DNA of 64,000 nucleotides from the NCBI RefSeq assembly GCF_018326005.1, contig NZ_AP021903.1:4701001-4765000 (forward strand), in the 5' to 3' direction. The notes beneath the pieces are model-generated. The model made no database searches and was not told the origin of the DNA. It saw only the letters and a program-made list of their open reading frames with translations. The DNA comes from Pseudomonas sp. Seg1. GTDB taxonomy: Bacteria > Pseudomonadota > Gammaproteobacteria > Pseudomonadales > Pseudomonadaceae. The translations under genes and the position numbers were made by a program. How positions within the stretch are numbered: position 1 is the stretch's first letter; each line of letters opens with the position of its first letter. Below, piece by piece: positions 48,038 to 56,251 of this stretch.

Positions 48038-49348
48038 CTACAACTCGATACGCTCGACCTTGCCCACCAGCAGCACGTAGGACAAAGCGCCAATCAGTGC
48101 GAGAACCGCGATGTAGGTGATCGCCGGGGCAAAGGAATCACCACTGGCGAGGAAACCGATCACGATCGGCGTGGCAATCGCCGACAGGTTGCCGATGAAG
48201 TTAAACACCCCACCGGTCAAGCCGAGCAGACGCGCCGGCGCGAGGGTCGAAACCAGCGACCAGGTGATCGACGCCAGACCGTTGCCGAAAAACGCCAGGG
48301 CCAGAAACGCAATCACCAGCGGCGTTGACTCAACGAAGTTGGCGCCAATGATCGAAGTGGAAATCAGCAGCCCGCCAATGATCGGCAACTTGCGTGCGAA
48401 ACCGACGGTATAACCACGACGGATCAAAAAGTCGGAAAAGAACCCCGAACACAACACGCCGATAAACGCGGCAAGAAATGGCAGCGACGCCAACAGGCCA
48501 GACTTAATGAAGTCCATGCCGCGATATTTCACCAGGTAGGTCGGGAACCACGTCAGAAAAAACCACAGCGTCGAGTTGAGGCAGAACTGGCCGAGATAGA
48601 TGCCCCACAACTTGCGTTTAGTGAGGACGATGCCGAGGTCGGTCCAGCTGAATTTGGCTTTGACCTTGGCGGTCTCAGCCTGGATATCCACCAGGCCGCC
48701 TCCCTCGCGGATCAGATCGATTTCTGCATCGTTGGCGCCCTTGAAATCCCGCGGCTCGCGATACACCGCGTACCAGATCACCGCCCAGATGATGCCCACT
48801 GCACCGGTCGCGACGAACACCATGTGCCAGCCAAATTCATGTTGCAGCCAAGCCAGCACCGGGGTGAGAAACGCCAGACCGACAAATTGCCCCGACGTGT
48901 AAAAACCAATCGCCGTGGCGCGTTCACGCTCAGGAAACCACGTCGTCACCACGCGGCTGTTGATCGGATACGCCGGTGCTTCCAGCGCCCCGACCGCCAT
49001 GCGCAGCACAAACAGCGCGATGAAACTGGCAGCAAAACCGAGCATCACGGTGGCCAGCGACCACAGCAACAACGCGACACTGTAAAGAATGCGCGGCGGC
49101 ACCCGGTCGACCAGCCAGCCGCCGGGGATCTGCATGGCCGCGTAAGTCCAGCCGAACGCGGAAAAGATCAGGCCGACATGGATCGGATCGATACCCAGCT
49201 CACTGGTCAGGGCCGGCGCGGCAATCGACAGGTTGCTGCGGTCGAGGTAGTTGATGACCACGGTGATAAACAGCAACACCATGATGAAAAACCGCTTGCG
49301 GCTGGGCGTGACTAAAGACGCCTGCCCGGTGAGGGTTTGCGGTTGCAT
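48038..49348 (-). CDS. dgoT: MFS galactonate/hexuronate-type transporter
   Basis: A 436-residue major facilitator with 12 hydrophobic segments of the anion:cation symporter group (FITVVINYLDRSNLSIAAPAL, GWTYAAMQIPGGWLVDRVPPR). Members import sugar acids with protons. Placement after dgoK-dgoA-dgoD identifies D-galactonate as the likely substrate. A REP pair lies between it and dgoD, so expression may be partly uncoupled. Confidence 0.85.
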   Translation of the reverse strand: MQPQTLTGQASLVTPSRKRFFIMVLLFITVVINYLDRSNLSIAAPALTSELGIDPIHVGLIFSAFGWTYAAMQIPGGWLVDRVPPRILYSVALLLWSLATVMLGFAASFIALFVLRMAVGALEAPAYPINSRVVTTWFPERERATAIGFYTSGQFVGLAFLTPVLAWLQHEFGWHMVFVATGAVGIIWAVIWYAVYREPRDFKGANDAEIDLIREGGGLVDIQAETAKVKAKFSWTDLGIVLTKRKLWGIYLGQFCLNSTLWFFLTWFPTYLVKYRGMDFIKSGLLASLPFLAAFIGVLCSGFFSDFLIRRGYTVGFARKLPIIGGLLISTSIIGANFVESTPLVIAFLALAFFGNGLASITWSLVSTLAPARLLGLTGGVFNFIGNLSAIATPIVIGFLASGDSFAPAITYIAVLALIGALSYVLLVGKVERIEL

Positions 49349-49413
49349 GAGAGATGCCTCTTCTTATGTTTATTTGAGGTCATGACGCAAATCACCCATC
49401 CATGGAGATCAAA

Positions 49414-49504
49414 CTGTGGGAGCTGGCTTGCCAGCGATGGCGATGTAACTGTCACATCAATGCTGGATGTGCCGCCGTCATCGCTGGCAAGCCAGCTCCC
49501 ACAA
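49414..49504. repeat. REP pair (REPIN) inside the dgo operon
   Basis: TGTGGGAGCTGGCTTGCCAG and its inverse CTGGCAAGCCAGCTCCCACA lie in the 181-base gap between dgoD and dgoT. Folded in mRNA it would form a large stem that could protect upstream dgoKAD message or lower dgoT expression. Confidence 0.85.
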
Positions 49505-49529
49505 AGACTTTCGGTGTATCAGGGCAGAC

Positions 49530-50678
49530 TCACCACTCGGCAAAGCTGCCATCGGCATGGCGCCAGATCGGGTTACGCCAGCGGTGGCCGACCGCCGCGC
49601 GCTCGATCACGTATTCCTCGTTGATCTCGATGCCCAAGCCCGGGCCGTTCGGGATCTTCACGAAGCCTTTGTCGTAATCGAACACGCGCGGATCCTTCAC
49701 GTAGTCGAGCAAGTCGTTGCTCTCGTTGTAATGGATGCCCAGGCTTTGCTCCTGGATAAACGCGTTGTAACAAGCTGCGTCCAGCTGCAAACACGCCGCC
49801 AGCGCAATCGGCCCCAGCGGGCAATGCAACGCCAGCGCCACGTCGTAGGCTTCGGCCATGTTGGCGATCTTGCGGGTTTCGGTAATGCCGCCCGCGTGGG
49901 AGGCGTCCGGCTGGATGATGTCAACGTAGCCTTCGCTCAACACGCGTTTAAAGTCCCAACGCGAGAACAGCCGCTCGCCGAGTGCAATCGGTGTACTGGT
50001 CAACGGTGCCAGCTCTTTCAGCGCTTCGTAGTTTTCGCTGAGCACAGGCTCTTCGATGAACATCAGTTTGTACGGGTCGAGTTCCTTCATCAGCACTTTG
50101 GCCATCGGCTTGTGCACTCGACCATGGAAATCAACACCGATGCCGACGTTCGGTCCCACTGCGTCGCGCACGGCGGCAACGTTGGCCAAGGCGAGGTCGA
50201 CTTTTTCGAAGGTATCGAGGAACTGCAGCTCTTCAGTGCCGTTCATTTTCACCGCAGTGAAACCACGGCTCACCGCCTCTTTCGCCGCACGTGCGGTGTC
50301 GGCCGGGCGGTCACCACCGATCCACGAATACACGCGGATCTTGTCGCGCACCTGACCACCGAGCAGATCACTGACCGAGACACCGAGGGCCTTGCCCTTG
50401 ATGTCCCACAGCGCCTGGTCGATACCGGCCAGCGCGCTCATGTGGATGGCGCCGCCACGGTAGAAACCGCCGCGATACAACACCGTCCAGATGTCCTCGA
50501 TGTTGCGTGGGTCTTTGCCGATCAGGTAGTCGGACAATTCCTCAACGGCAGCAGCAACGGTGTGCGCGCGACCTTCAACCACAGGCTCGCCCCAACCGGT
50601 GACGCCCTCGTCGGTTTCGACCTTGAGGAAGCACCAGCGCGGCGGGACAATGAAGGTGGTGAGTTTGGTGATTTTCAT
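49530..50678 (-). CDS. dgoD: D-galactonate dehydratase
   Basis: A 382-residue enolase-superfamily enzyme converting D-galactonate to 2-dehydro-3-deoxygalactonate. Landmarks: [25 protein letters not shown] at the start (given in two overlapping parts here only as MKITKLTTF and [11 protein letters not shown]), the acid/base segment [11 protein letters not shown], metal ligands in [12 protein letters not shown] and MFIEEPVL, and the [11 protein letters not shown] segment with the catalytic His. The ATG at 50678 (not an upstream codon) gives the family's usual length and has AAGAGAGA before it. Confidence 0.92.
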   Translation of the reverse strand: MKITKLTTFIVPPRWCFLKVETDEGVTGWGEPVVEGRAHTVAAAVEELSDYLIGKDPRNIEDIWTVLYRGGFYRGGAIHMSALAGIDQALWDIKGKALGVSVSDLLGGQVRDKIRVYSWIGGDRPADTARAAKEAVSRGFTAVKMNGTEELQFLDTFEKVDLALANVAAVRDAVGPNVGIGVDFHGRVHKPMAKVLMKELDPYKLMFIEEPVLSENYEALKELAPLTSTPIALGERLFSRWDFKRVLSEGYVDIIQPDASHAGGITETRKIANMAEAYDVALALHCPLGPIALAACLQLDAACYNAFIQEQSLGIHYNESNDLLDYVKDPRVFDYDKGFVKIPNGPGLGIEINEEYVIERAAVGHRWRNPIWRHADGSFAEW

Positions 50679-50726
50679 CTGCTTGTCTCTCTTATTTGGA
50701 TGCAGCGCACGCAGCGCCAAAAAGTC

Positions 50727-51347
50727 TTAGCGAAGAGCCTTCCACGCGGCCACGTACGCCTTGGCATTGACCGCAACCTGCTCCGGCGTCATGCCCGGTT
50801 TGAACAGCCCGGAACCCAGTCCGAAGCCTTTCACCCCGGCGTCGATAAACGCCTGCATGTTGTCCGGTGTGATCCCGCCGACCGGCGCCAGCACCGTTCC
50901 GGACGGCAACACCGCGAGCCAGGCTTTGACGACCGCCGGGCCCATCTGCTCGGCCGGGAACAACTTGAGAATGTCCGCGCCCTCCTCCAGCGCCGCGAAC
51001 GCCTCCGTCGGCGTGGCAACACCCGGCGACAGGTACAGGCCCGCCGCTTTCGCCGCGCGCAAGACCTTGGCATCGCTGTGCGGCATGACGATCACCTGGC
51101 CACCGGCCTCTTTCACTTGCTCGACCTGTTGCGCAGTCAACACCGTGCCGGCACCGATCAGGCAATCGGCGGGCAAGGTCTTGCGCAGGATGCGGATACT
51201 TTCGTACGGCGAAGGGGAATTGAGCGGTACTTCAATGACGCGAAATCCGGCTGCGTAAAGGACTTCTCCGACAGCGGCGGCTTCCTGCGGGTGCAGGCCA
51301 CGCAAGATCGCGATCAGACCGTTTTGTGCCAGTGCTTGCTTGAGCAT
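50727..51347 (-). CDS. dgoA: 2-dehydro-3-deoxy-6-phosphogalactonate aldolase
   Basis: A 206-residue class I aldolase of the KDPG/KHG family, splitting KDPGal to pyruvate and glyceraldehyde-3-phosphate. The active-site Glu lies near the N-terminus (IAILRGLHPQEA with FRVIEVPLNSP). The Schiff-base Lys is in GADILKLFPAEQMGP, and GAGTVLTAQQV is the conserved phosphate-side loop. It is 19 bases after dgoK and 48 before dgoD. Confidence 0.92.
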   Translation of the reverse strand: MLKQALAQNGLIAILRGLHPQEAAAVGEVLYAAGFRVIEVPLNSPSPYESIRILRKTLPADCLIGAGTVLTAQQVEQVKEAGGQVIVMPHSDAKVLRAAKAAGLYLSPGVATPTEAFAALEEGADILKLFPAEQMGPAVVKAWLAVLPSGTVLAPVGGITPDNMQAFIDAGVKGFGLGSGLFKPGMTPEQVAVNAKAYVAAWKALR

Positions 51348-51366
51348 GTCAGACCTCCAGTCAGGG

Positions 51367-52356
51367 TTAACGGGATGAGGAATCGATCAGTCCGGCGGCC
51401 AGCGCCAGTTGCCACAGTCCACGCTCGGTGGCCTGCTCGGCCAGCGTCACCTTGGCGAAACCGCAAGCATCAAGGGCTCGGCTATAGCGCGCGCAGAGTT
51501 GCGCGTTACCGATGAGGATGATCGAAGGAAGATGCACGCTGTTGCGTCGATGCCGCTGAACCGTGGCGAGTGCCGCCAGTTCATGACCAATCATGAGGCC
51601 GGACAGGTAATCCGCTTGCGCCGTCGGGCTGAGTTCACCGGTCAGGCCCAGCGTTCGCGCACTGAATAAATTCGAGAGCACGCCGAGTTCACCGTCCGCC
51701 GACAGCGCAACCTGCACGCCCCGGTCAAACGCCTGACCATCGAACGTCGCGCCTTGCTGTTGGGTACGGCCGAGAATGCTGTGTTCGCTGAGCACGGCGA
51801 ACACTTCGCCGGTCATGAAGGTGTCGAAATGCGTGATGCGGCCATCGACCACTTCCACCCATTTCGAATGGCTTCCCGGCAGGCCGATCAACAAGTCGCT
51901 GCCCGCCGCGACCGGCAAATTTTGCAGGACACCGAGGACCTGGGTTTCTTCACCGCGCATCACATTGGGCAAACGCGAACGCTGAATCACACCCGGCACG
52001 ATGTGCACGCGGGTGCCGCGCAGACTGACCACGGTTTGTAGGGAGTTTCCGAGATTGGCGACGTTTGCCGGCGTCTCGCAGTAGACCGCTTCACGCCAGC
52101 CCTGCGCGCTGCCGACCATGCCGCAAGCGATCACCGGCAGATCCGGCTGCGCATCGAGCCAGTCGCCACACACCTCATCAAAGGCCAGTTCAAAACCGTC
52201 GGTGCATTCGCGACCGTTGATGACTCGCGGGGTCTTGGGCAGTTGCATGATCCCGCAGGACAGCGCGCGCTGTTCCAGCACCAAGCCGTCCGCCGCGAGT
52301 TTGTAAGCACGTAATGAGGTCGTCCCCCAATCGAGCGCGATCAATTGCGCCAGCAT
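51367..52356 (-). CDS. dgoK: 2-dehydro-3-deoxygalactonokinase
   Basis: A 329-residue sugar-acid kinase of the DgoK family with N-terminal nucleotide-binding motif IALDWGTTSLRAYK and IGLPGSHSKWVEV. It phosphorylates 2-dehydro-3-deoxygalactonate before the DgoA aldolase step. It is first in dgoK-dgoA-dgoD-dgoT. A decayed 60-base copy of its coding sequence (52106-52167) recurs at 56141-56201 inside the neighbouring toxin island. Confidence 0.92.
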   Translation of the reverse strand: MLAQLIALDWGTTSLRAYKLAADGLVLEQRALSCGIMQLPKTPRVINGRECTDGFELAFDEVCGDWLDAQPDLPVIACGMVGSAQGWREAVYCETPANVANLGNSLQTVVSLRGTRVHIVPGVIQRSRLPNVMRGEETQVLGVLQNLPVAAGSDLLIGLPGSHSKWVEVVDGRITHFDTFMTGEVFAVLSEHSILGRTQQQGATFDGQAFDRGVQVALSADGELGVLSNLFSARTLGLTGELSPTAQADYLSGLMIGHELAALATVQRHRRNSVHLPSIILIGNAQLCARYSRALDACGFAKVTLAEQATERGLWQLALAAGLIDSSSR

Positions 52357-52394
52357 CGCTTCACCTGTTTTGTTTTTGGCAGTGAGTGCGACGG

Positions 52395-52435
52395 ACTATA
52401 GACCTCCTAAACGTAAAATCTCAATATGTAATTTT
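52395..52435 (-). promoter_or_regulatory. Candidate dgo promoter and operator
   Basis: On the minus strand TTGAGA (52419-52424) and TATAGT (52395-52400) are 18 bases apart, with the dgoK ATG about 30 bases beyond the predicted start. An inverted repeat AAAAT-N11-ATTTT (52415-52435) covers the -35, a plausible site for the operon's IclR regulator. A second palindrome CCCATATTATGGG lies at 52440-52452. Confidence 0.5.
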
Positions 52436-52445
52436 GCATCCCATA

Positions 52446-53371
52446 TTATGGGACTGAATCGGTCCAGGGAGTCCATCGCTCAACAACGTCGAGATTCTTG
52501 TTGATGATGACCCTCAACGTTTCGTTCTCAATGGATCCAACCTCATGCGTACGGCCTTTCTCGTCAGTTATTCCAGGCTCCAGACGTCCGTCACCGCGGA
52601 TGATGGTGTATGCCGCAAAGGGTGCCGGGGTTTCCTCTGAACCTGAAACAATCCGCAACTTCGTCTTGCTCGGTGCGAACGAGGCGAGCATGCCGGCGTA
52701 GGGCACATCGCTACAGAGCCCGAGGCGATCAATCTGGTCATATCCCAGCGCCAGTTCATAACGCCAGCGCACGATGCACACGGATGCAAGCGGCAGCAAT
52801 GACCTCGGTCGGTCAGACTGTTTGAGGGAAATACGCGGTGGTGCCACACGGGGATTTTCTATTGCAGCAATGAACCGCGACGTAGGCATGTACATGACTT
52901 TCGAGTAATACGCCACGAACGGAAATGCTGTGATAGCTACCTTGCACGGAATGTATTCCTGCGGCTTGAGGATCTGCACCAACTCGACCGGTCTGATGTA
53001 GTTGCGGCCGTCATTGATGGCGTGATTCTCGACGCTGATATTGGCGAACATCTCATACCGACGATCGCCCTCGATCAGGCGCATGCCACTGACGATTCCC
53101 GACGCTTCCAAAACGATTTCATGTTCGACGGAAAAGTCCGGATCACCATTCAACGAGCATTTAATCCAGGTGCCGATCTGACCTCGTCGACCATGATCCT
53201 CATACAAATCAATCAGGTTTCGGTCTGAGGTGAAACGCAGGGCATAGGAGGAGTATCTCTCGTGATTGATCGAGACAAACTCAAGCCTGGCGGGGGGACA
53301 TTGAGGTGCAGGCATGATGTACACAATAAAAAACCCGCAACCAATAAAACCTTGTAGATATTTCGCTTCAT
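52446..53371 (-). pseudogene. Immunity-like lipoprotein gene, frameshifted at a G6 run, with PAAR-tail-like C-terminus
   Basis: The open frame (to 53384) encodes 312 residues but its N-terminus is not an export signal. In the next frame, from ATG 53371, a perfect lipoprotein signal appears (MKRNIYKVLLVAGFLLC then TSC). It joins the body only if one base is restored in the run G6 at 53292-53297; the near-identical copy at 56252-56680 has G7. The body (PARLEFVSINHERYSSYALRF, IKCSLNGDPDFSVEH, YIPCKVAITAFPFVAYYS) is the immunity-like domain shared with four neighbours. The last ~75 residues (LRIVSGSEETPAPFAAYTI, GITDEKGRTHEV) resemble the tail of the PAAR protein in this island. It may be an inactivated, phase-variable or mis-sequenced gene. 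Confidence 0.7.
52957..53335. repeat. Long direct repeat, copy 1 (lipoprotein coding)
   Basis: About 380 bases nearly identical to 56265-56645, offset 3308. Differences are scattered single bases plus the G6/G7 length change. Homology stops abruptly at both ends. Confidence 0.85.
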
Positions 53372-53509
53372 TCGCTGTGTTCATCCTGAATCACGCACAC
53401 GGTTCAAACTGCTGAAATGACTCTTCAAGATCACTCGCTAAATACACAGTCCGATCGCGATACACTCAAATTCGACTTCTTTATCCAGAGAGCAAATAAG
53501 TCAGCTTAG

Positions 53510-54010
53510 TCACTCTGATCGAACGAGTTCTTCTAGAAAGTCTTTGGAAGGGATACGCATAAACTCCGAAAAGTAGGTTTTATATTTCGTTGTATGCACT
53601 CTGAAGGTACACACAACAAAATCGTTCGCCATTAAAGCTCTGTGCAGAGCATCACCATCAAGAATACGCTCCTTACCCTGCACTTCTCCGGTCTCTCGAA
53701 AAATAACCCGAGCGATATACTTTCCTTTCGAAGCGTTTTCACTCGTCTCAACGATACCGTTACCGTAGAGCTTCTGATAATGCCCAATGGAAAAATCCAG
53801 ATCATCGCCCAAGGTACAAACCAGTCCCTCGCCAATTTTAGACTTAAACAATCCCAATAGATCCGTATTACTTGAGAAGCTTATGAAAAAAGAACTTCTG
53901 CTTGGGGAAATTGAAACACTCTTATAATCAAGCGCAGCAATTGGCCTGCCATGATTCGAGGAACATGAGCAACACAGTAACAAGGCAAGCGCTAAAAAAA
54001 ATCTGTTCAC
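53510..54010 (-). CDS. Immunity-like lipoprotein following the lipase-like effector
   Basis: A 166-residue predicted lipoprotein (MNRFFLALALLLCCSC). It shares the island family's pattern: GLVCTLGDDLDFSIGHYQ, an ARVIFRETGE strand and FVVCTFRVHTTKYKTYFSEFMRIP, including the two conserved Cys that probably pair. The start is a GTG at 54010, three bases after the effector stop, so it is probably translated with it. Position directly after a lipase-like T6SS toxin suggests it is the cognate periplasmic immunity protein. This is inferred from position and family pattern, not from a named immunity family. Confidence 0.65.
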   Translation of the reverse strand: MNRFFLALALLLCCSCSSNHGRPIAALDYKSVSISPSRSSFFISFSSNTDLLGLFKSKIGEGLVCTLGDDLDFSIGHYQKLYGNGIVETSENASKGKYIARVIFRETGEVQGKERILDGDALHRALMANDFVVCTFRVHTTKYKTYFSEFMRIPSKDFLEELVRSE

Positions 54011-54013
54011 AGT

Positions 54014-54760
54014 TTATTTTTCCCTGAGATAGCCGAGTATCGATTCTGCCAATAGTTGACGAGCGGACTTTCCTCCATCCAGTTTTTGATCGAACATGAT
54101 ATCCGCATCGGCGTGGTTGACATCAACACGACCACTGACATTGGGACCTGAAGTTATCTCCCATTGCTCACCAAAGTCCGCGACAGTATCAGATATGTCT
54201 CGATTGTTGATTTTCGCCGCACGGATATTTATCCAGAACTCCGCCTTTGGTTCCGGTTTTCGCCTGTAAATGGTTGAAATTCCGTAAACGATTTTTCCCT
54301 GTCCCACGGGGTCTATGGTGATCAGCATTTTGACTTTGTAACCCTTATCGGTCAAAACACTGGAGAGGTGTGCACCGTTCCAACCGCCCAAACTATGCCC
54401 GATGATATAAACAGGCGTAGTTTTATCAGGAACCTCGACCAATACGTTTTTTGCCAGATCTTCATCCGTCAAGAACTTATTATAGGCCAATGCTTTCATA
54501 TCGCATTTCGACAAATAACATAACGCGTCAGCATCAGCCTCTACTTTGGTGCGAACATGACTCACGTTCCAGTTTGGCCCGCTGACGTAGTAACGCTCCT
54601 GATCTCCCGCACCACCGACAAACAAGATAAAGACTTTCTTCATGCTGATAGCAATGACTTTGACGCACTTATCTTCTGGCTTGGTTAACTCAACGTTTCC
54701 CACGTCCCTTTTAGCCAAAGGCTCCACGCCTGGCGCATTTTCTCCTGCCATATCAATCAC
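54014..54760 (-). CDS. T6SS lipase-like effector (alpha/beta hydrolase)
   Basis: A 248-residue alpha/beta hydrolase. The nucleophile elbow is GHSLGG with Ser123, preceded by VYIIGHSLGG. A catalytic Asp150 fits in LITIDPVG and His216 in VDVNHADAD, giving a plausible Ser-Asp-His triad. There is no signal peptide, as expected for cargo loaded on a T6SS tip. Translation starts at a GTG overlapping the PAAR stop (GTGA at 54757-54760); an ATG three codons later is an alternative. The order PAAR, lipase-like protein, lipoprotein fits a type VI lipase effector (Tle) with periplasmic immunity. The phospholipase specificity is not determinable, and the numbered Tle family is not assigned. Confidence 0.7.
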   Translation of the reverse strand: MIDMAGENAPGVEPLAKRDVGNVELTKPEDKCVKVIAISMKKVFILFVGGAGDQERYYVSGPNWNVSHVRTKVEADADALCYLSKCDMKALAYNKFLTDEDLAKNVLVEVPDKTTPVYIIGHSLGGWNGAHLSSVLTDKGYKVKMLITIDPVGQGKIVYGISTIYRRKPEPKAEFWINIRAAKINNRDISDTVADFGEQWEITSGPNVSGRVDVNHADADIMFDQKLDGGKSARQLLAESILGYLREK

Positions 54761-55251
54761 TCAACAAATAATTTAATAGTTTCAGGTAAATGCGAACTGA
54801 CGGTATGCGTAAATCCCGAAGCATCCGTAACGCCATGCTCTTCACTGCCGTCACCGCGCTGAATCGTGTAGGGGTGATCGGGCACGGGGTCTCCCGTCGC
54901 CTCATTCACCACCTGCAATCTGTCGGTAAAATGCACCGGCATCGGCAGCAACCCACTAAACGCCGCCCCTCCGCCACTCTGGCCAATAATCACCGTCCCC
55001 GAACCTCCGACTACGACATTGCCGTGCCCGCCGGTGCTATCAAGGGTGGCGGCGTTCAGGCCGTTGATGAACACAGTGCCGGAGACAGCGCCGGTAATCG
55101 GACTGCCACACGCAGATTTATCAGTCATACGCGCAGCAGCAAGACCGTCGAAAAAGACGTTCGGCGAACCGGAGACGATCGGGTTGGTGCCATGGCCCGG
55201 CAGTGGGCAGTCGGTCGGGTCGGTGACGCGGGCGGCGGGTTTACCACTCAA
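54757..55251 (-). CDS. PAAR-repeat T6SS tip protein with C-terminal tail domain
   Basis: A 164-residue protein. The PAAR fold (about 1-100) has PAARVTDPTDCPLPGHG, GSPNVFFDGLAAARMTD and GTVFINGLNAATLDSTGGHGNVVVGG (here split for brevity). The family sharpens the VgrG spike and carries effectors. A ~60-residue tail (FTDRLQVVNEATGDPVPDHP, YTIQRGDGSEEHGVTD) follows. A similar tail ends the lipoprotein pseudogene at 52446. The start is a TTG at 55251 with AAGGAG seven bases upstream; it overlaps the preceding gene's TGA (TTGA). No VgrG gene or T6SS core gene is in the window. Confidence 0.8.
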   Translation of the reverse strand: MSGKPAARVTDPTDCPLPGHGTNPIVSGSPNVFFDGLAAARMTDKSACGSPITGAVSGTVFINGLNAATLDSTGGHGNVVVGGSGTVIIGQSGGGAAFSGLLPMPVHFTDRLQVVNEATGDPVPDHPYTIQRGDGSEEHGVTDASGFTHTVSSHLPETIKLFVE

Positions 55252-55910
55252 TTCAAAGCTCCTTGCTTCAGAGATTCCGGATGCGGCTGATGGATATCGA
55301 TGTCGGTCGCGGCGAAGCGCCAGCGGTTGTCGACGGGGTCGAACAGTGCGTGGCAATGCTCACGGCTGTCTGGGGTTGCAGCGGTTTGCAGATGTCGCCA
55401 GGCTTCATCGACGTGCCACGCCAGCTCCGCAGGCGTCGCATCGTCCAGCTCGTTGAGCCAGGCGTTGTAGTTGCGCAGGTGATTGCGCTCGTACGTTGAT
55501 TGCAGCAGATCGGCCATTTGCGTGCCGAGGTCCAAATGATGTCCGGCCGTCCACTGACCGATCTCGGAATAGACGTACCAGCCCATCGGCATCAACGCAT
55601 CGTCCTTGAGCAGCGGATGCCCGACAGGGGCGACGAAACCGCAACAGATGTGCAGCATCAGCCAGCCTTGATGAGCGTCGATAAACGCCGTTGGATCGAA
55701 GGTGCGCAGCGGTATCACGCGGTAACCGTCGAGCCCGGCACTGCGCGTCATCAACTCGGCATCAAGGCATGAAACGAACGCACGAATGGCGGTACCGCCC
55801 GTACGATTTGTCATGCACAGAATGTCGACTGGCTGACGTTGGGGGTTGTCGGTCGAGCCTGAGTTTTTCACCAGGCCATACAGACGCATTGACGCCCGCA
55901 GTCCGCTCAT
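55248..55910 (-). CDS. Unknown protein coupled to PAAR, possible T6SS adaptor
   Basis: A 220-residue protein without signal peptide or membrane helix. I recognise no named domain. Visible features: a conserved-looking core GYRVIPLRTFDPTAFIDAHQG, LMLHICCGFVAPVGHPLLKDD and YNAWLNELDDATPAELAWHVDEAW. It ends in a TGA overlapping the TTG start of the PAAR gene, so the two are translationally coupled. In T6SS operons the gene just before a PAAR or effector often encodes a loading chaperone; that role is suggested here by position only. The ATG lies seven bases after the stop of a decayed upstream gene. Confidence 0.6.
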   Translation of the reverse strand: MSGLRASMRLYGLVKNSGSTDNPQRQPVDILCMTNRTGGTAIRAFVSCLDAELMTRSAGLDGYRVIPLRTFDPTAFIDAHQGWLMLHICCGFVAPVGHPLLKDDALMPMGWYVYSEIGQWTAGHHLDLGTQMADLLQSTYERNHLRNYNAWLNELDDATPAELAWHVDEAWRHLQTAATPDSREHCHALFDPVDNRWRFAATDIDIHQPHPESLKQGALN

Positions 55911-55916
55911 CGCCGG

Positions 55917-56040
55917 TCACTCGTTGACGAAGCGAATACTCCACGGGCGTGGAGAAATTGTGCCAAAGGCATTGCAGGTGTCATCCATGAGCGTGCAAAA
56001 ATGGCGCATAGGATGCCGGACTAGAGCGCTGGCGACAATC
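55917..56040 (-). pseudogene. Remnant C-terminus of an unknown island gene, copy 1
   Basis: In one frame the segment ends HFCTLMDDTCNAFGTISPRP then WSIRFVNE and a stop codon. The matching frame at 57847 ends HFCALTDDTCTASGTLSPRP then WSLRWVNE. Protein-level conservation with base changes mostly at tolerated positions shows it was coding. No start or upstream part is left; the segment abuts a fragment of the GNAT gene. Confidence 0.6.
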
Positions 56041-56069
56041 GAAACAGCATTAAACTGCCATCATCGACT

Positions 56070-56138
56070 TCAGTCCTCGGAAAACTAGCGCAGGACCTTG
56101 TTATCCATGCAATAGCGACTCATCCCTTTTCCGAGATT
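56070..56138 (-). pseudogene. Decayed 3' end of the GNAT acetyltransferase gene
   Basis: In the GNAT frame it reads RYCMDNKVLR, stop, FSED, stop. The intact gene at 58002-58481 reads RYRMDGKVLREFAEG, stop. Alignment at the base level runs from 56070 (against 58002) to about 56138, where sequence switches to dgoK-like. Confidence 0.75.
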
Positions 56139-56140
56139 GC

Positions 56141-56201
56141 GCACTGCCGACCAAGCCAAAGCAACCACCGCCAGATCCTGCTGCACATCGAGTCAGTCGC
56201 C
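56141..56201 (-). pseudogene. Decayed internal fragment of dgoK
   Basis: Aligns with 52106-52167 of dgoK: about 52 of 62 positions match with one missing base (for example GACCNNGCC and CAGATCC.GCTGC.CATCGAG.CAGTCGCC). It corresponds to the WLDAQPDLPVIACGMVGSAQ region of the kinase. It is joined directly to the GNAT fragment and lies just past the truncated lipoprotein gene, in the same relative orientation as the intact lipoprotein-dgoK pair. Confidence 0.75.
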
Positions 56202-56251
56202 CTCATATCATGGGTCGACATCAATCCATTTCGTCGATCGGTCAATGCTCG

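Larger units (their letters stand above)
55913..56138. repeat. Long direct repeat, copy 1 (unknown gene end plus GNAT gene end)
   Basis: Matches 57843-58070 at an offset of about 1931 bases. The left part covers the unknown-gene remnant, and the right part covers the 3' end of the GNAT gene. Identity is clearly lower than in the 380-base repeat, so the event is older. Confidence 0.75.

Noticed and set aside
49467..51515. A 682-codon frame on the plus strand across dgoD and dgoA
   Set aside because: Runs opposite two well-supported enzymes and the REP pair; not protein-like.
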